A stretch of DNA of 64,000 nt from HK1 sp965202735 (GTDB lineage: Bacteria > Pseudomonadota > Gammaproteobacteria > HK1): the NCBI GenBank assembly GCA_965202735.1, contig OZ241844.1:4154001-4218000 (forward strand), given 5' to 3'. Both the position numbers and the translations under genes were made by a program. The stretch's first letter is position 1, and each line of letters starts with the position of its first letter. The notes beneath the pieces are model-generated. The model was given only the letters and a program-made list of their open reading frames with translations, made no database searches and had not been told where the DNA came from. This document shows positions 33,533 through 42,301 of the stretch, piece by piece.

Positions 33533-33856
33533 ATGAGCTTCTTCATTGCGGACGCGCACGCGCAAGGCGGTGGCGGCGGCGATCCCACCTTCAGCTTCAT
33601 CATGCTCATCGCGCTCTTCGCGGTGTTCTACTTCGTTCTCATCCGCCCGCAGTCGAAGCGGCAGAAGGAGCACAAGGCGATGGTCGCGAGCCTGTCGAAG
33701 GGCGACGAGGTGGTCACCAACGGCGGACTGCTCGGCAGGATCACCAACGTCGGCGACAGCTTCGTGACGGTCGAGGTCGCGGACGGCATGGAGGTCAAGG
33801 TCCAGCGCATGTCGGTCGCCGCGCTGATGCCGAAGGGAACCATCAAGTCGGGCTGA
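33533..33856 (+). CDS. yajC: Preprotein translocase subunit YajC
   Basis: The 107-residue protein has one transmembrane helix (FSFIMLIALFAVFYFVLIRP) followed by the conserved RPQSKRQKEHKAMVASLSKG and GDEVVTNGGLLGRITNVGDS. YajC associates with SecDF and YidC at the translocon. It is in its usual place upstream of secD. A Gly-rich periplasmic N-terminus (AQGGGGGDP) precedes the helix. Confidence 0.95.
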   Translation: MSFFIADAHAQGGGGGDPTFSFIMLIALFAVFYFVLIRPQSKRQKEHKAMVASLSKGDEVVTNGGLLGRITNVGDSFVTVEVADGMEVKVQRMSVAALMPKGTIKSG

Positions 33857-33902
33857 CCTCCAAACCTCTTCCAGGCCCTCCCGCCGCATCCGTTGCCGGA
33901 CG

Positions 33903-33945
33903 TCCGATGATCAACCCCCCGATGATCAGCCCCCCATGATCAACC
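33903..33945 (+). repeat. Triplicated secD start sequence
   Basis: GATGATCAACCCCCC-type units occur three times, with ATGs at 33907, 33922 and 33936. Only the third is in frame with SecD; spacings of 15 and 14 bp put the others out of frame. No purine-rich ribosome-binding site is present before any of them. Confidence 0.8.
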
Positions 33946-35789
33946 AATACCCCGCGTGGAAGTACGCGCTCGTCGCGGTGGCGCTCCTGGTGGGGGTGAT
34001 CTTCGCGCTCCCGAACGTGTTCGGCGAGGACCCCGCGGTGCAGGTGTCGGCGGTGCGCGGAGCGGCGGTCGACGAGACGCTGCGCGACCGGCTCGTCGCC
34101 CGGATGCGGACCGCCGGCATCGCCGTGCGGGACTCGGAGATCACCGACCGGCTCCTCATCCGGTTCTCGTCCGGGGAAGACCAGCTCAGGGCCCGGGACA
34201 TCATCGAGGACGAGCTCGACCGCCAGTACGTCGTCGCGCTGAACCTGGCGCCCGCGACACCGGAGTGGCTCGCCGGTCTCGGCGCGCTGCCGATGTACCT
34301 GGGGCTCGATCTCCGAGGCGGCGTGCACTTCCTGATGGAGGTGGACCTCGCCGGCGCGGTCCGGCAGGCCGAGCAGCGCTACGCGGGCGACATCCGCACC
34401 CTGCTCAGGGAGGAGAAGCTCCGCCAGCGGGCGATCACGGTGCGCGCGAACGGCGGCCTGATCGTCCGGTTCGACGACGCCGACCACCGCGATCAGGCCC
34501 ACGACCTCGTGCGCCGGCGAATGCCCGAGCTGGTCGTCGAATCGACCGAGAACGTCGGTGACCCGGTGCTCGACATCCAGCTCGGGGAGAACGCGAGGCG
34601 CGAGGTCGAGCGTTTCGCGGTCCAGCAGAACGTGACCACGCTGCGCAACCGCGTCAACGAGCTCGGGGTGGCGGAGCCGGTCATCCAGAAGCAGGGCGAG
34701 AACCGGATCGTGGTCCAGTTGCCCGGCGTCCAGGACACCGCCCGGGCGAAGGAGATCCTCGGGGCCACCGCGACGCTCGAATTCCGCATGGTCCACGACG
34801 AGTCCGCGGCCGCGCTCGCCACCGGGCGCACGCCGGGGACCGCGAAGCTCTACCACGAGCGCAACGGCCGCCCGATCCTGCTCCAGCGCAGCGTCATGCT
34901 CACCGGCGAGTACATCACCGACGCGGCGTCGGGCATCGACCAGCAGAGCGGCTCGCCGGCGGTGTTCATCACCCTCGACGGCAAGGGGGCGCGGCTGTTC
35001 TCCACCCGCACCCGGGACAAGATCGGCCGCCCCATGGCCGTGGTGTACATCGAGCACAAGTCCTTCACCGAGTTCGTCGACGGGGTGCGCAAGCGCCGCA
35101 AGGAGATCGTCGAGGAGGTCATCAACGTCGCCACGATCCGCGACCAGCTCGGCAAGCGGTTCCAGATCACCGGCCTCGACAGCACCGACGAGGCCCGCAA
35201 TCTCGCGCTGCTGCTGCGCGCGGGCGCGCTCGCGGCCCCCATCGAGATCGTGGAGGAGCGCACCGTGGGCCCGAGCCTGGGCCAGGCGAACATCGACCAG
35301 GGCTTCCGATCGGTGGTGATCGGCTTCGTCCTGGTGCTCGTCCTGATGGCGGTCTACTACCGGCGGTTCGGGCTCGTGGCCAACCTCGCCCTCACGTTCA
35401 ACCTGGTGCTGGTGGTGGCGATGCTCTCGATGCTGCAGGCGACGCTCACCCTGCCCGGCATCGCCGGCATCGTGCTGACGGTGGGTATGGCGGTGGACGC
35501 CAACGTCCTCATCTTCGAGCGCATCCGCGAGGAGATCCGCAACGGCAACTCGCCGCAGGCCAGCATCCACGCCGGCTACGCCAAGGCGTTCTCGACCATC
35601 GCGGACGCGAACATCACCACCCTCATCGCGGCGGTGCTGCTGTTCGGGTTCGGCACCGGCCCCATCAAGGGCTTCGCGATCACGCTCTCGCTGGGGATCG
35701 CGACCTCGATGTTCACCGCGATCCTGATGACGCGCGCGGTCGTCAACCTGATGTACGGGGGCCGGCGCGTCGCCGCGCTCTCCATCTGA
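33936..35789 (+). CDS. secD: Protein translocase subunit SecD
   Basis: This 617-residue protein has an N-terminal helix (WKYALVAVALLVGVIFALPN), the large periplasmic P1 domain with GLDLRGGVHFLMEVDL, FRMVHDE, GEYITDAASGIDQQSGSPAV, and the C-terminal RND-type membrane domain (VGPSLGQANIDQGFRSVVIG, LTVGMAVDANVLIFERIREE, IKGFAITLSLGIATSMFTAI). SecD with SecF uses the proton motive force to pull preproteins across the membrane. The length matches gammaproteobacterial SecD. Confidence 0.97.
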   Translation: MINQYPAWKYALVAVALLVGVIFALPNVFGEDPAVQVSAVRGAAVDETLRDRLVARMRTAGIAVRDSEITDRLLIRFSSGEDQLRARDIIEDELDRQYVVALNLAPATPEWLAGLGALPMYLGLDLRGGVHFLMEVDLAGAVRQAEQRYAGDIRTLLREEKLRQRAITVRANGGLIVRFDDADHRDQAHDLVRRRMPELVVESTENVGDPVLDIQLGENARREVERFAVQQNVTTLRNRVNELGVAEPVIQKQGENRIVVQLPGVQDTARAKEILGATATLEFRMVHDESAAALATGRTPGTAKLYHERNGRPILLQRSVMLTGEYITDAASGIDQQSGSPAVFITLDGKGARLFSTRTRDKIGRPMAVVYIEHKSFTEFVDGVRKRRKEIVEEVINVATIRDQLGKRFQITGLDSTDEARNLALLLRAGALAAPIEIVEERTVGPSLGQANIDQGFRSVVIGFVLVLVLMAVYYRRFGLVANLALTFNLVLVVAMLSMLQATLTLPGIAGIVLTVGMAVDANVLIFERIREEIRNGNSPQASIHAGYAKAFSTIADANITTLIAAVLLFGFGTGPIKGFAITLSLGIATSMFTAILMTRAVVNLMYGGRRVAALSI

Positions 35790-35832
35790 CTTCCGGACCG
35801 ACACGCCCCCGCAACCGACGGCCGACCGCACC

Positions 35833-36771
35833 ATGGAACTGATCAGGCAGGGACTCGACCTCGACTTCATGAGCCGGCGCCGCTTCGCGGTCATGTTCTC
35901 CGCGGCGCTGCTGGCGGTCTCGATCCTGTCGCTCGCGTTCCGGGGCCTGGAGTTCGGGATCGACTTCACCGGCGGCACCCTCGTCGAGGTCGGCTACCCG
36001 CGGGCGGTGGAGCTGGAGCCGGTGCGGGGGACGCTGCAGGGCGCGGGGTTCGAGGGTGCGGTGGTCCAGCACTTCGGCACCGCGCACGACGTGCTCATCC
36101 GCCTCGCGCCCCGTGACGACATCGACCGCTCCGAGCTCAGCAACCGGGCGTTCGACGCGCTGCGCGCGAAGGACTCGTCGGTGGAGCTTCGCCGGGTCGA
36201 GTTCGTGGGGCCGCAGGTGGGGGAGGAGCTGACCGAGCAGGGCGGCCTCGCGATGCTCATCGCGCTCGGGGCGATCTTCCTCTACGTGATGTTCCGCTTC
36301 GAATGGAAGTTCTCCGCCGGCGCGGTGGCCGCCCTGTTCCACGACGTGATCGTCACCCTCGGCATCTTCTCGGTGCTGGGGCTCGAGTTCGACCTCACGG
36401 TGCTCGCCGCGGTCCTCGCGGTCATCGGCTACTCCCTCAACGACACCATCGTGGTGTTCGACCGGATCCGCGAGAACTTCCGCCGGATGCGGCGCGGCGA
36501 CTCCGAGTCGATCATCAACCGCTCGCTGAACCAGACGCTGTCGCGCACGCTGATGACCTCGCTGACCACGCTGCTGGTACTCGTCGCGCTGTTCTTCCTC
36601 GGCGGCGAGCTGATCCACGGCTTCGCGACCACCCTCATCATCGGCGTCGTCATCGGCACGTACTCGTCGATCTACGTGGCGAGCACCTGCACGCTCTGGC
36701 TCGGGGTGCAGAAGGCGGACCTGATGCCGGTGCAGAAGGAAGGCGCCGAGGAGCTCGACGCCCGGCCCTGA
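35833..36771 (+). CDS. secF: Protein translocase subunit SecF
   Basis: The 312-residue protein starts with MELIRQGLDLDFMSRRRFAV and has GLEFGIDFTGGTLVEVGYPR after the first helix, VGPQVGEELTEQGGLAMLIA, YSLNDTIVVFDRIRENFRRM and RTLMTSLTTLLVLVALFFLG, all hallmark SecF motifs. Six membrane spans are expected. It is spaced 43 bp from secD and forms the SecDF complex. Confidence 0.97.
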   Translation: MELIRQGLDLDFMSRRRFAVMFSAALLAVSILSLAFRGLEFGIDFTGGTLVEVGYPRAVELEPVRGTLQGAGFEGAVVQHFGTAHDVLIRLAPRDDIDRSELSNRAFDALRAKDSSVELRRVEFVGPQVGEELTEQGGLAMLIALGAIFLYVMFRFEWKFSAGAVAALFHDVIVTLGIFSVLGLEFDLTVLAAVLAVIGYSLNDTIVVFDRIRENFRRMRRGDSESIINRSLNQTLSRTLMTSLTTLLVLVALFFLGGELIHGFATTLIIGVVIGTYSSIYVASTCTLWLGVQKADLMPVQKEGAEELDARP

Positions 36772-36801
36772 CCAGGGCCATCCCGAGCGAGGAGAGGGAA
36801 G

Positions 36802-37107
36802 ATGAAGTCGAGTATGACTGCCATTCTGGCGATAGGGGCAATTTCTCTCGTGGGATGTGCAACTGCCATTCCCCTTGTAATCGTTGACCTTCAAACGGAC
36901 AAAGTCGTCATTCAGGCGGGTGAAGACGAAGTCGCTACGGCAGTCTTTGAAAAGGCTCTGGAAGGATGCTCAATCCACGGACGCACACCACGTTATTTGA
37001 GCGAGGGAAAACACTGCGGTAGCACGGTATGCTACTCGGCCTCCGGAAGCCTGTTCTGTGGCCCGACGGACTGTGTGATGCACCATCTGTTCGCCTGCGT
37101 TCGATAA
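36802..37107 (+). CDS. Small cysteine-rich lipoprotein, function unknown
   Basis: The 101-residue product begins MKSSMTAILAIGAISLVGCA, a lipoprotein signal with lipobox LVGC (Cys19 lipidated). The mature part has seven further cysteines, six of them in KHCGSTVCYSASGSLFCGPT and the following DCVMHHLFACV, suggesting disulfides in the periplasm or outer membrane. GGAGAGGGAAG precedes the ATG. The gene is visibly poorer in GC than secF, so it may be an acquired insertion. I know no family for it. Confidence 0.65.
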   Translation: MKSSMTAILAIGAISLVGCATAIPLVIVDLQTDKVVIQAGEDEVATAVFEKALEGCSIHGRTPRYLSEGKHCGSTVCYSASGSLFCGPTDCVMHHLFACVR

Positions 37108-37308
37108 CGGGCGGCATCAACTCCGTCATATAGTCCCGCGACTTTCGAGCCGTCCTGGGCCCTGACCGGGGCGGGGCGTCATCGCCGGGGCTCTTTCGGT
37201 ACAATCCGTGCCGTCTTCACCGCAGATCGCAGCCGGCTCCCCGGCGCCGGGAGCTCAACCGGGGCTCCGGGCCGGCGGGAGCCCTCACACCAGTCAGGAG
37301 TGGACGCC

Positions 37309-37992
37309 ATGCTTTCGACCCGGCGCGATTCCGCACGACGCGTTGCGGCCCGCGGACCGGCCGTCGGCCTCCTGCGCCGCACGGCGCCGGTCTTCGTGGT
37401 GGCGGTCATGACGATGGCCGCCGGGTCGGCGGTGACCGCGGCGAGCGACGGCTCCGCCGCCCTGAAGCTTGTCCGGCAGGTGACGTCGACCATCATCGAC
37501 GAGCTGACCGCGCGGCGCGACGCGCTGGCCGGGGACCCGCAGGCGGTGTACGAGCTGGTGGACCGGCTCGTCCTGCCCCACTTCGACTTCGAGCGGATGT
37601 CGCGGAAAGTGATCGGCAAGAAGCACTGGAACGCCGCGACTCCGGCGCAGCGCGAAAAGTTCGTCGCGGCGTTCCGCACCCGGCTGGTGCGAACCTACGC
37701 GGTGATGCTCAACGAGTATCGCGGGCAGGCGCTCACCTGGCTCGATCCGACGCCCCGCAAGAAGGAAGACGAGTTCATTGTCCCGGTGACGATCGAGCTC
37801 GCCGGCGGCGTACCGGCCAGGGTGGCGTACGCCATGCAGGGCAGCGGGACGGACTGGAAGGTCTTCGACGTCGCGGTGGACGGCGTGAGCCTCGTCAGGA
37901 ACTACCGCTCGTCGTTCCGCGCCGAGCTCGCGCGCGATGGTCTCGATGGACTGATCGCCAGCCTGGAGGCGAAGAACGCCGCGAAGGACTGA
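37309..37992 (+). CDS. mlaC: MlaC-family phospholipid-binding protein (Tol-Pal/ABC, Ttg2D)
   Basis: The 227-residue protein has a twin-basic N-terminal region and hydrophobic signal segment (APVFVVAVMTMAAGSAVTAA), then the MlaC fold: YELVDRLVLPHFDFERMSRK, VIGKKHWNAATPAQREKFVA, AFRTRLVRTYAVMLNEYRGQ, WKVFDVAVDGVSLVRNYRSS. MlaC shuttles phospholipids across the periplasm between the MlaA-OmpC and MlaFEDB complexes. The start at 37309 has CAGGAG nine bases upstream. mlaFED and mlaB are not in this window. Confidence 0.9.
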   Translation: MLSTRRDSARRVAARGPAVGLLRRTAPVFVVAVMTMAAGSAVTAASDGSAALKLVRQVTSTIIDELTARRDALAGDPQAVYELVDRLVLPHFDFERMSRKVIGKKHWNAATPAQREKFVAAFRTRLVRTYAVMLNEYRGQALTWLDPTPRKKEDEFIVPVTIELAGGVPARVAYAMQGSGTDWKVFDVAVDGVSLVRNYRSSFRAELARDGLDGLIASLEAKNAAKD

Positions 37993-38107
37993 CCGGCGCC
38001 GCATCGGGCTGCACCGGCGCCGCATCGGGCTGCACCGGCGCCGCACCGGGCCGCATCGGCGCCGCACCGGGCCGCATCGGCGCCGTATCGGGCCGCATCG
38101 GCGCATC
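37993..38107. repeat. 21-bp tandem repeat after mlaC
   Basis: About five units of the form GGCGCCGCATCGGGCTGCACC follow the mlaC stop directly, alternating between two close variants. No frame in it looks coding. It fills most of the mlaC-ibaG gap. Confidence 0.85.
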
Positions 38108-38187
38108 CCGGCGGCCCGCCGCCGGCGCGAGGGGCGCCGGCTCCGCGAACCGGAGCGCACCGGCGCGGTCCGCCGGAGTGAACGGAA

Positions 38188-38430
38188 ATGGAACCGGACG
38201 AAATTCGCCGACTGATCGAGGACGGACTCGCCTGCGCCCACGTCGAGGTCACCGGCGACGGCCGGCACTTCGACGCCGTGGTGGTGAGCGAGGCATTCGC
38301 GGGCAAGCCGACGATTCGCCAGCACCGCCTCGTGTACGCGACCCTCGGCGACCGTTTCGCCAGCGACGTGCTCCACGCGCTCGCGTTGCGCACCTACACG
38401 CCGGCGCAGTGGGAAGAGCTGCGCCGGTGA
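38188..38430 (+). CDS. ibaG: BolA/IbaG family protein
   Basis: This 80-residue protein starts MEPDEIRRLIEDGLACAHVE and has VVVSEAFAGKPTIRQHRLVY (the FxGxxxxxRHRxV BolA core with the conserved His) and LHALALRTYTPAQWEELRR. IbaG-type BolA proteins partner monothiol glutaredoxins in Fe-S metabolism and acid response. Its position between mla genes and murA is the standard gammaproteobacterial arrangement. Confidence 0.92.
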   Translation: MEPDEIRRLIEDGLACAHVEVTGDGRHFDAVVVSEAFAGKPTIRQHRLVYATLGDRFASDVLHALALRTYTPAQWEELRR

Positions 38431-38495
38431 CGCGGCGCCGCCACCGAGCTGCGGCGAGTCACGTCCTTCCCGTGCCGGCGCGACGGCGGTCCGCG

Positions 38496-38522
38496 CCGGC
38501 CTTCCCGCGAGGGCGGGAATCC
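38496..38522. repeat. REP-like palindrome
   Basis: CTTCCCGCGAGGGCGGGAAT forms a stem from TTCCCGC and GCGGGAA. It is similar to the pair at 18073 and lies between ibaG and murA. Confidence 0.55.
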
Positions 38523-38619
38523 ATCGGCCTTGCGGCATGGGTCCGCGAGGGCTCCCCGACCGGCCGCCCACGCGGGCGCCGGGCCGCATCTTCCCGCCGG
38601 AGCCGCCGGTCCGCGCCGC

Positions 38620-39879
38620 ATGGATAAGCTCATCATCACCGGCGGGACCCCCCTCGAAGGCGAGATCCGCATCTCCGGCGCCAAGAACGCGGCGCTGCCG
38701 ATCCTCGCCGCGACGCTGCTCGCGGACGGTCCGGTCAAGGTGGGGAACATCCCGCACCTGCAGGACATCACCACCACCATGGAGCTGCTCGGGCGCATGG
38801 GCGTCGAGCTCGTGGTGGACGAGCGCATGAACATCGAGGTCGACTGCTCCACCATTCGCGAGCTCTTCGCCCCCTACGAGCTCGTGAAGTCGATGCGGGC
38901 GTCGATCCTGGTGCTCGGGCCGATGCTCGCGCGCTTCGGCAAGGCGGTCGTCTCCCTGCCGGGCGGCTGCGCCATCGGATCGCGTCCCGTCAACCTGCAC
39001 ATCGAGGGGCTGGTGAAGATGGGCGCGGACATCCACGTCGAAGGCGGCTACATCCACGCGAAGGCGAGCAGGCTCAAGGGGACGCACCTGGTCATGGACC
39101 TCGTCACCGTCACCGGCACCGAGAACCTGATGATGGCGGCGACGCTCGCCGACGGAACCACGGTCATCGAGAACGCGGCCCGGGAGCCGGAGGTGGTCGA
39201 CCTGGCGAACTGCCTGAACGCGATGGGCGCGAAGATCGGTGGCGCGGGCAGCGACACGATCTCGGTAGAGGGCGTCGACAGGCTGCGCGGGACGCACTAC
39301 GACGTGCTCCCCGACCGCATCGAGAGCGGCACCTACCTGGTCGCCGCCGCCATCACCGGCGGCCGCGTCAGGATCAAGGACACGCAGCCGCGCATGCTCG
39401 AGGCGGTCATCGAGAAGCTGCGCGAGGCGGGCGCGGAGGTCGTGGTCGGGGAGCGATCGGTCGAGATTGACATGCACGGGCGCCGTCCCCGCGCCACCAA
39501 CATCCGCACGTCGCCCTACCCGGCGTTCCCCACCGACATGCAGGCCCAGTTCACGTCGCTCAACGTCGTCGCCAACGGCACCGGGACGATCTCGGAGACG
39601 GTGTTCGAGAACCGCTTCATGCACATCCACGAGCTCCAGCGCATGGGCGCGGACATTCAGCTCGAAGGCAACACGGCGGTCATCCGGGGAGTGAGCCGGC
39701 TGACCGCGGCGTCGGTCATGGCCACCGATCTGCGGGCGTCAGCCAGCCTGGTGCTGGCCGGGCTGGTGGCGGAGGGCGATACCGTGGTGGAGCGGATCTA
39801 CCACATCGACCGCGGCTACGAGAGCATTGAGGAGAAGCTCGCGAAGCTCGGCGCGCGCATCCGGAGGGTCCCCGCTTGA
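38620..39879 (+). CDS. murA: UDP-N-acetylglucosamine 1-carboxyvinyltransferase
   Basis: The 419-residue enzyme carries out the first committed step of peptidoglycan synthesis. MDKLIITGGTPLEGEIRISG, AKNAALPILAATLLADGPVK, the active-site loop LPGGCAIGSRPVNLHIEGL with the fosfomycin-targeted cysteine, and PYPAFPTDMQAQFTSLNVVA are all conserved. Length is standard. The start at 38620 matches the E. coli N-terminus (MDKFRV). Confidence 0.97.
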   Translation: MDKLIITGGTPLEGEIRISGAKNAALPILAATLLADGPVKVGNIPHLQDITTTMELLGRMGVELVVDERMNIEVDCSTIRELFAPYELVKSMRASILVLGPMLARFGKAVVSLPGGCAIGSRPVNLHIEGLVKMGADIHVEGGYIHAKASRLKGTHLVMDLVTVTGTENLMMAATLADGTTVIENAAREPEVVDLANCLNAMGAKIGGAGSDTISVEGVDRLRGTHYDVLPDRIESGTYLVAAAITGGRVRIKDTQPRMLEAVIEKLREAGAEVVVGERSVEIDMHGRRPRATNIRTSPYPAFPTDMQAQFTSLNVVANGTGTISETVFENRFMHIHELQRMGADIQLEGNTAVIRGVSRLTAASVMATDLRASASLVLAGLVAEGDTVVERIYHIDRGYESIEEKLAKLGARIRRVPA

Positions 39880-40024
39880 CCGCCGGGTGCGGTCCGGTCC
39901 CGGGCGCCGCCATGGACCGCTCCCCGGGTCTGGCGCGGGGCGTCGCCATGGTCCACTCGCAGGAACCGGCGCCGGGCGCCGGCACGGTCTTCGCGTGGAG
40001 CCCTGTGCCGGCCCCTCCCCGTCG

Positions 40025-40663
40025 ATGCTGACCATCGCGCTGTCGAAGGGGCGCATCTGCGACGAGGCGGCCCCACTGCTCGCGCGGGCCGGCATCGAGC
40101 TCGAGGAGGACCCGGCCGGCAGCCGCCGGCTGTGCATCCCGACCTCGCTCGACGACGTTCGCGTGCTGGTGCTGCGCGCGCAGGACGTTCCGACCTTCGT
40201 CGAGCACGGCGCGGCGGACCTCGGCATCACCGGGAAGGACACCCTGCTGGAGCACCCCGGCGCCGGGCTCTACGAGCCTCTCGATCTCGGTATCGCCCGC
40301 TGCCGCCTCGTGCTCGCGGAGCCCCGGGACGCGAAGCCGGCGCCGTCGCGGCCGAGGGTCGCGACCAAGTACGCGAAGATCGCCCGGCGCCACTTCGCGG
40401 GCAAGGGCGTGCAGGCCGAGATCATCCGCCTCTACGGCTCGATGGAGATCGCTCCCGCGGCCGGCCTCGCGGACTGCATCGTCGACCTGACGGACACCGG
40501 CGCGACGCTGGCCGCGAACGGCCTCGTGGCGCGCGAGGAGATCGCCGCGATCAGCGCGCGGCTGGTCGTGAACAAGGCCGCCATGAAGCTCTCGCACGCG
40601 AGGGTGTGCGCCCTCGTCGAGCGCATCGGGCGCGCGGCGGCGGCCGCCGGCGGAAGTCCGTGA
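40025..40663 (+). CDS. hisG: ATP phosphoribosyltransferase, short form
   Basis: The 212-residue protein shows LTIALSKGRICDEAAPLLAR, DVPTFVEHGAADLGITGKDT and the PRPP loop GSMEIAPAAGLADCIVDLTD, TGATLAANGL. It lacks the C-terminal regulatory domain of the long form, so it should need a HisZ partner, which is not in the window. HisG condenses ATP and PRPP, the first step of histidine synthesis. A further copy of its 3' end lies downstream at 40705. Confidence 0.95.
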   Translation: MLTIALSKGRICDEAAPLLARAGIELEEDPAGSRRLCIPTSLDDVRVLVLRAQDVPTFVEHGAADLGITGKDTLLEHPGAGLYEPLDLGIARCRLVLAEPRDAKPAPSRPRVATKYAKIARRHFAGKGVQAEIIRLYGSMEIAPAAGLADCIVDLTDTGATLAANGLVAREEIAAISARLVVNKAAMKLSHARVCALVERIGRAAAAAGGSP

Positions 40664-40704
40664 CTCCCGCGGTGGTCATGACGCAGCTCCCGCCCCCGCG
40701 GAGC

Positions 40705-40780
40705 GGCTCTCTCGGGCTCTCGCGCGCGCGGGTCTCCAGGCTTGCCGGGCGCATCGGGCGCGCGGCGGCGGCGCCCGACG
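40705..40780 (+). repeat. Duplicated 3' end of hisG
   Basis: The sequence from CTCTCGCGCGCGCGGGTCTC to GCGCATCGGGCGCGCGGCGG closely matches the last 70 bases of hisG (AAGCTCTCGCACGCGAGGGT to the same GCGCATCGGGCGCGCGGCGG). Translated it gives LSRARVSRLAGRIGRAAAA, against LSHARVCALVERIGRAAAA at the end of HisG. It lies between the hisG stop and the hisD start. Confidence 0.75.
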
Positions 40781-40784
40781 GCCG

Positions 40785-42254
40785 ATGCCGGTGATGTCCG
40801 CGGCCGTCCCGGCGCGGCTTCGTTCCACGCGGGACGACTTTCCGCGGCGCTTCGAGTCCCTGCTCGCGGCGTGCGCCGAGATCGATCCGGATGTCGACGC
40901 CGCGGTGCGCGAGGTCGTCGCCGCGGTGCGGCGCGACGGCGAGGCGGCGGTGCTCGCGTACACGCGCCGGTTCGACGGGGTGGCGGCGGACACCCTCTCC
41001 GGGCTCCGCGTCCCGGCCGGGGATCCGGACGCGGCATGGGACGCGATCGGCGCCGGTGAGCGCGCGGCGCTGACCGAAGCCGCGGCTCGCATCCGGCGCT
41101 ACCACGAGCGACAGCGGCAGGAGTCGTGGCACTACCTCGACGAGGACGGGTCGACGCTCGGGCAGAGGGTCACGCCGCTCGACCGGGTCGGGATCTACGT
41201 GCCGGGGGGCAGGGCGAGCTACCCGTCCTCGGTGCTGATGAACGCGATTCCGGCCCGGGTGGCGGGGGTCGCGGAGATCGTCATGACGGTGCCGGCCCCG
41301 TCGGGGGCGCTGAGCCCGCTGGTGCTCGCGGCCGCGAGGCTCGCGGAGATCGAGGAGGTGTGGACCATCGGCGGCGCGCAGGCGATCGCGGCGCTGGCGT
41401 TCGGGGCCGGGCCGGTGCGGGCCGTGGACAAGATCGTCGGGCCCGGGAACCGGTACGTGGCCGCGGCGAAGCGGCACGTGTTCGGCACCGTCGGCATCGA
41501 CATGCTGGCGGGGCCTTCGGAGATCGTCATCGTCTGCGACGGGAGCGCCCCGGCGGAGTGGATCGCGATGGACCTGTTCTCGCAGGCCGAGCACGACGAG
41601 GAGGCGCGCGCGATCCTGATCTCGCCGGACGGCGGATTCCTGGACCGGGTGGAAGCCGCCATCGCGTCGATGCTGCCCGGGCTGGAGCGCGCGGACATCG
41701 TGGCCCGCTCGCTCGCCGCCCACGGCGCGCTGATCGAGGTGCGCGACCTCGACGAGGCGATCGGGCTGGTCAACCGGCTGGCGCCCGAGCACCTGGAGCT
41801 CGCGGTGGCGGACCCCGGACGCCTGGTCGAGGGCGTGCGCCACGCTGGCGCCGTCTTCCTCGGCGCCCACACCCCGGAGGCGTTCGGCGACTACTGCGCC
41901 GGTCCGAACCACGTGCTGCCGACCGCCCGCACCGCGCGGTTCTCGTCGCCGCTCGGGGTGTACGACTTCCAGAAGCGCACCAGCGTGATCGGCTGCTCGC
42001 CGCGGGGCGCCCGGCGCCTGGCGGGGGTCGCGTCGACCCTCGCACGCGGCGAAGCCCTGACGGCGCATGCGCGCTCGGCCGAGCTTCGGGGCTCGGGTGA
42101 CGGCGGCGCCGGTCACGCCGAGGGCGCGGGAGGCGCCAGTCACGCCGAGGGGGCCGAGTCCAGCCGATCATGGACACGGCCGCCGCCAAGGCCCGGCGCG
42201 GGAGGCGCCGGTCGCGCCGAGGGGGCCGAGGGCCCGGGAGGCGCCGGGAGCTGA
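40785..42254 (+). CDS. hisD: Histidinol dehydrogenase with low-complexity C-terminal tail
   Basis: The 489-residue protein oxidises histidinol to histidine. The fold is clear: LGQRVTPLDRVGIYVPGGRA, TIGGAQAIAALAFGAGPVRA, KIVGPGNRYVAAAKRHVFG, VGIDMLAGPSEIVIVCDGSA, LFSQAEHDEEARAILISPDG and HTPEAFGDYCAGPNHVLPTA. HisD proteins are normally about 430 residues; the extra 55 residues after the conserved end (EALTAHARSAEL) consist of GHAEGAGGA-type repeats, encoded by imperfect 24-30 bp repeats. Two ATGs, 40785 and 40794, are possible starts. Confidence 0.94.
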   Translation: MPVMSAAVPARLRSTRDDFPRRFESLLAACAEIDPDVDAAVREVVAAVRRDGEAAVLAYTRRFDGVAADTLSGLRVPAGDPDAAWDAIGAGERAALTEAAARIRRYHERQRQESWHYLDEDGSTLGQRVTPLDRVGIYVPGGRASYPSSVLMNAIPARVAGVAEIVMTVPAPSGALSPLVLAAARLAEIEEVWTIGGAQAIAALAFGAGPVRAVDKIVGPGNRYVAAAKRHVFGTVGIDMLAGPSEIVIVCDGSAPAEWIAMDLFSQAEHDEEARAILISPDGGFLDRVEAAIASMLPGLERADIVARSLAAHGALIEVRDLDEAIGLVNRLAPEHLELAVADPGRLVEGVRHAGAVFLGAHTPEAFGDYCAGPNHVLPTARTARFSSPLGVYDFQKRTSVIGCSPRGARRLAGVASTLARGEALTAHARSAELRGSGDGGAGHAEGAGGASHAEGAESSRSWTRPPPRPGAGGAGRAEGAEGPGGAGS

Positions 42255-42301
42255 GCCGTCGCGGCCCCGCCGCCGCCCGCCGCCCGCGAGCCGACACGCC
42301 G

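Noticed and set aside
37177..37205. Promoter for mlaC (TACAAT at 37200)
   Set aside because: The -10-like box is fair but there is no -35 element at a workable distance.
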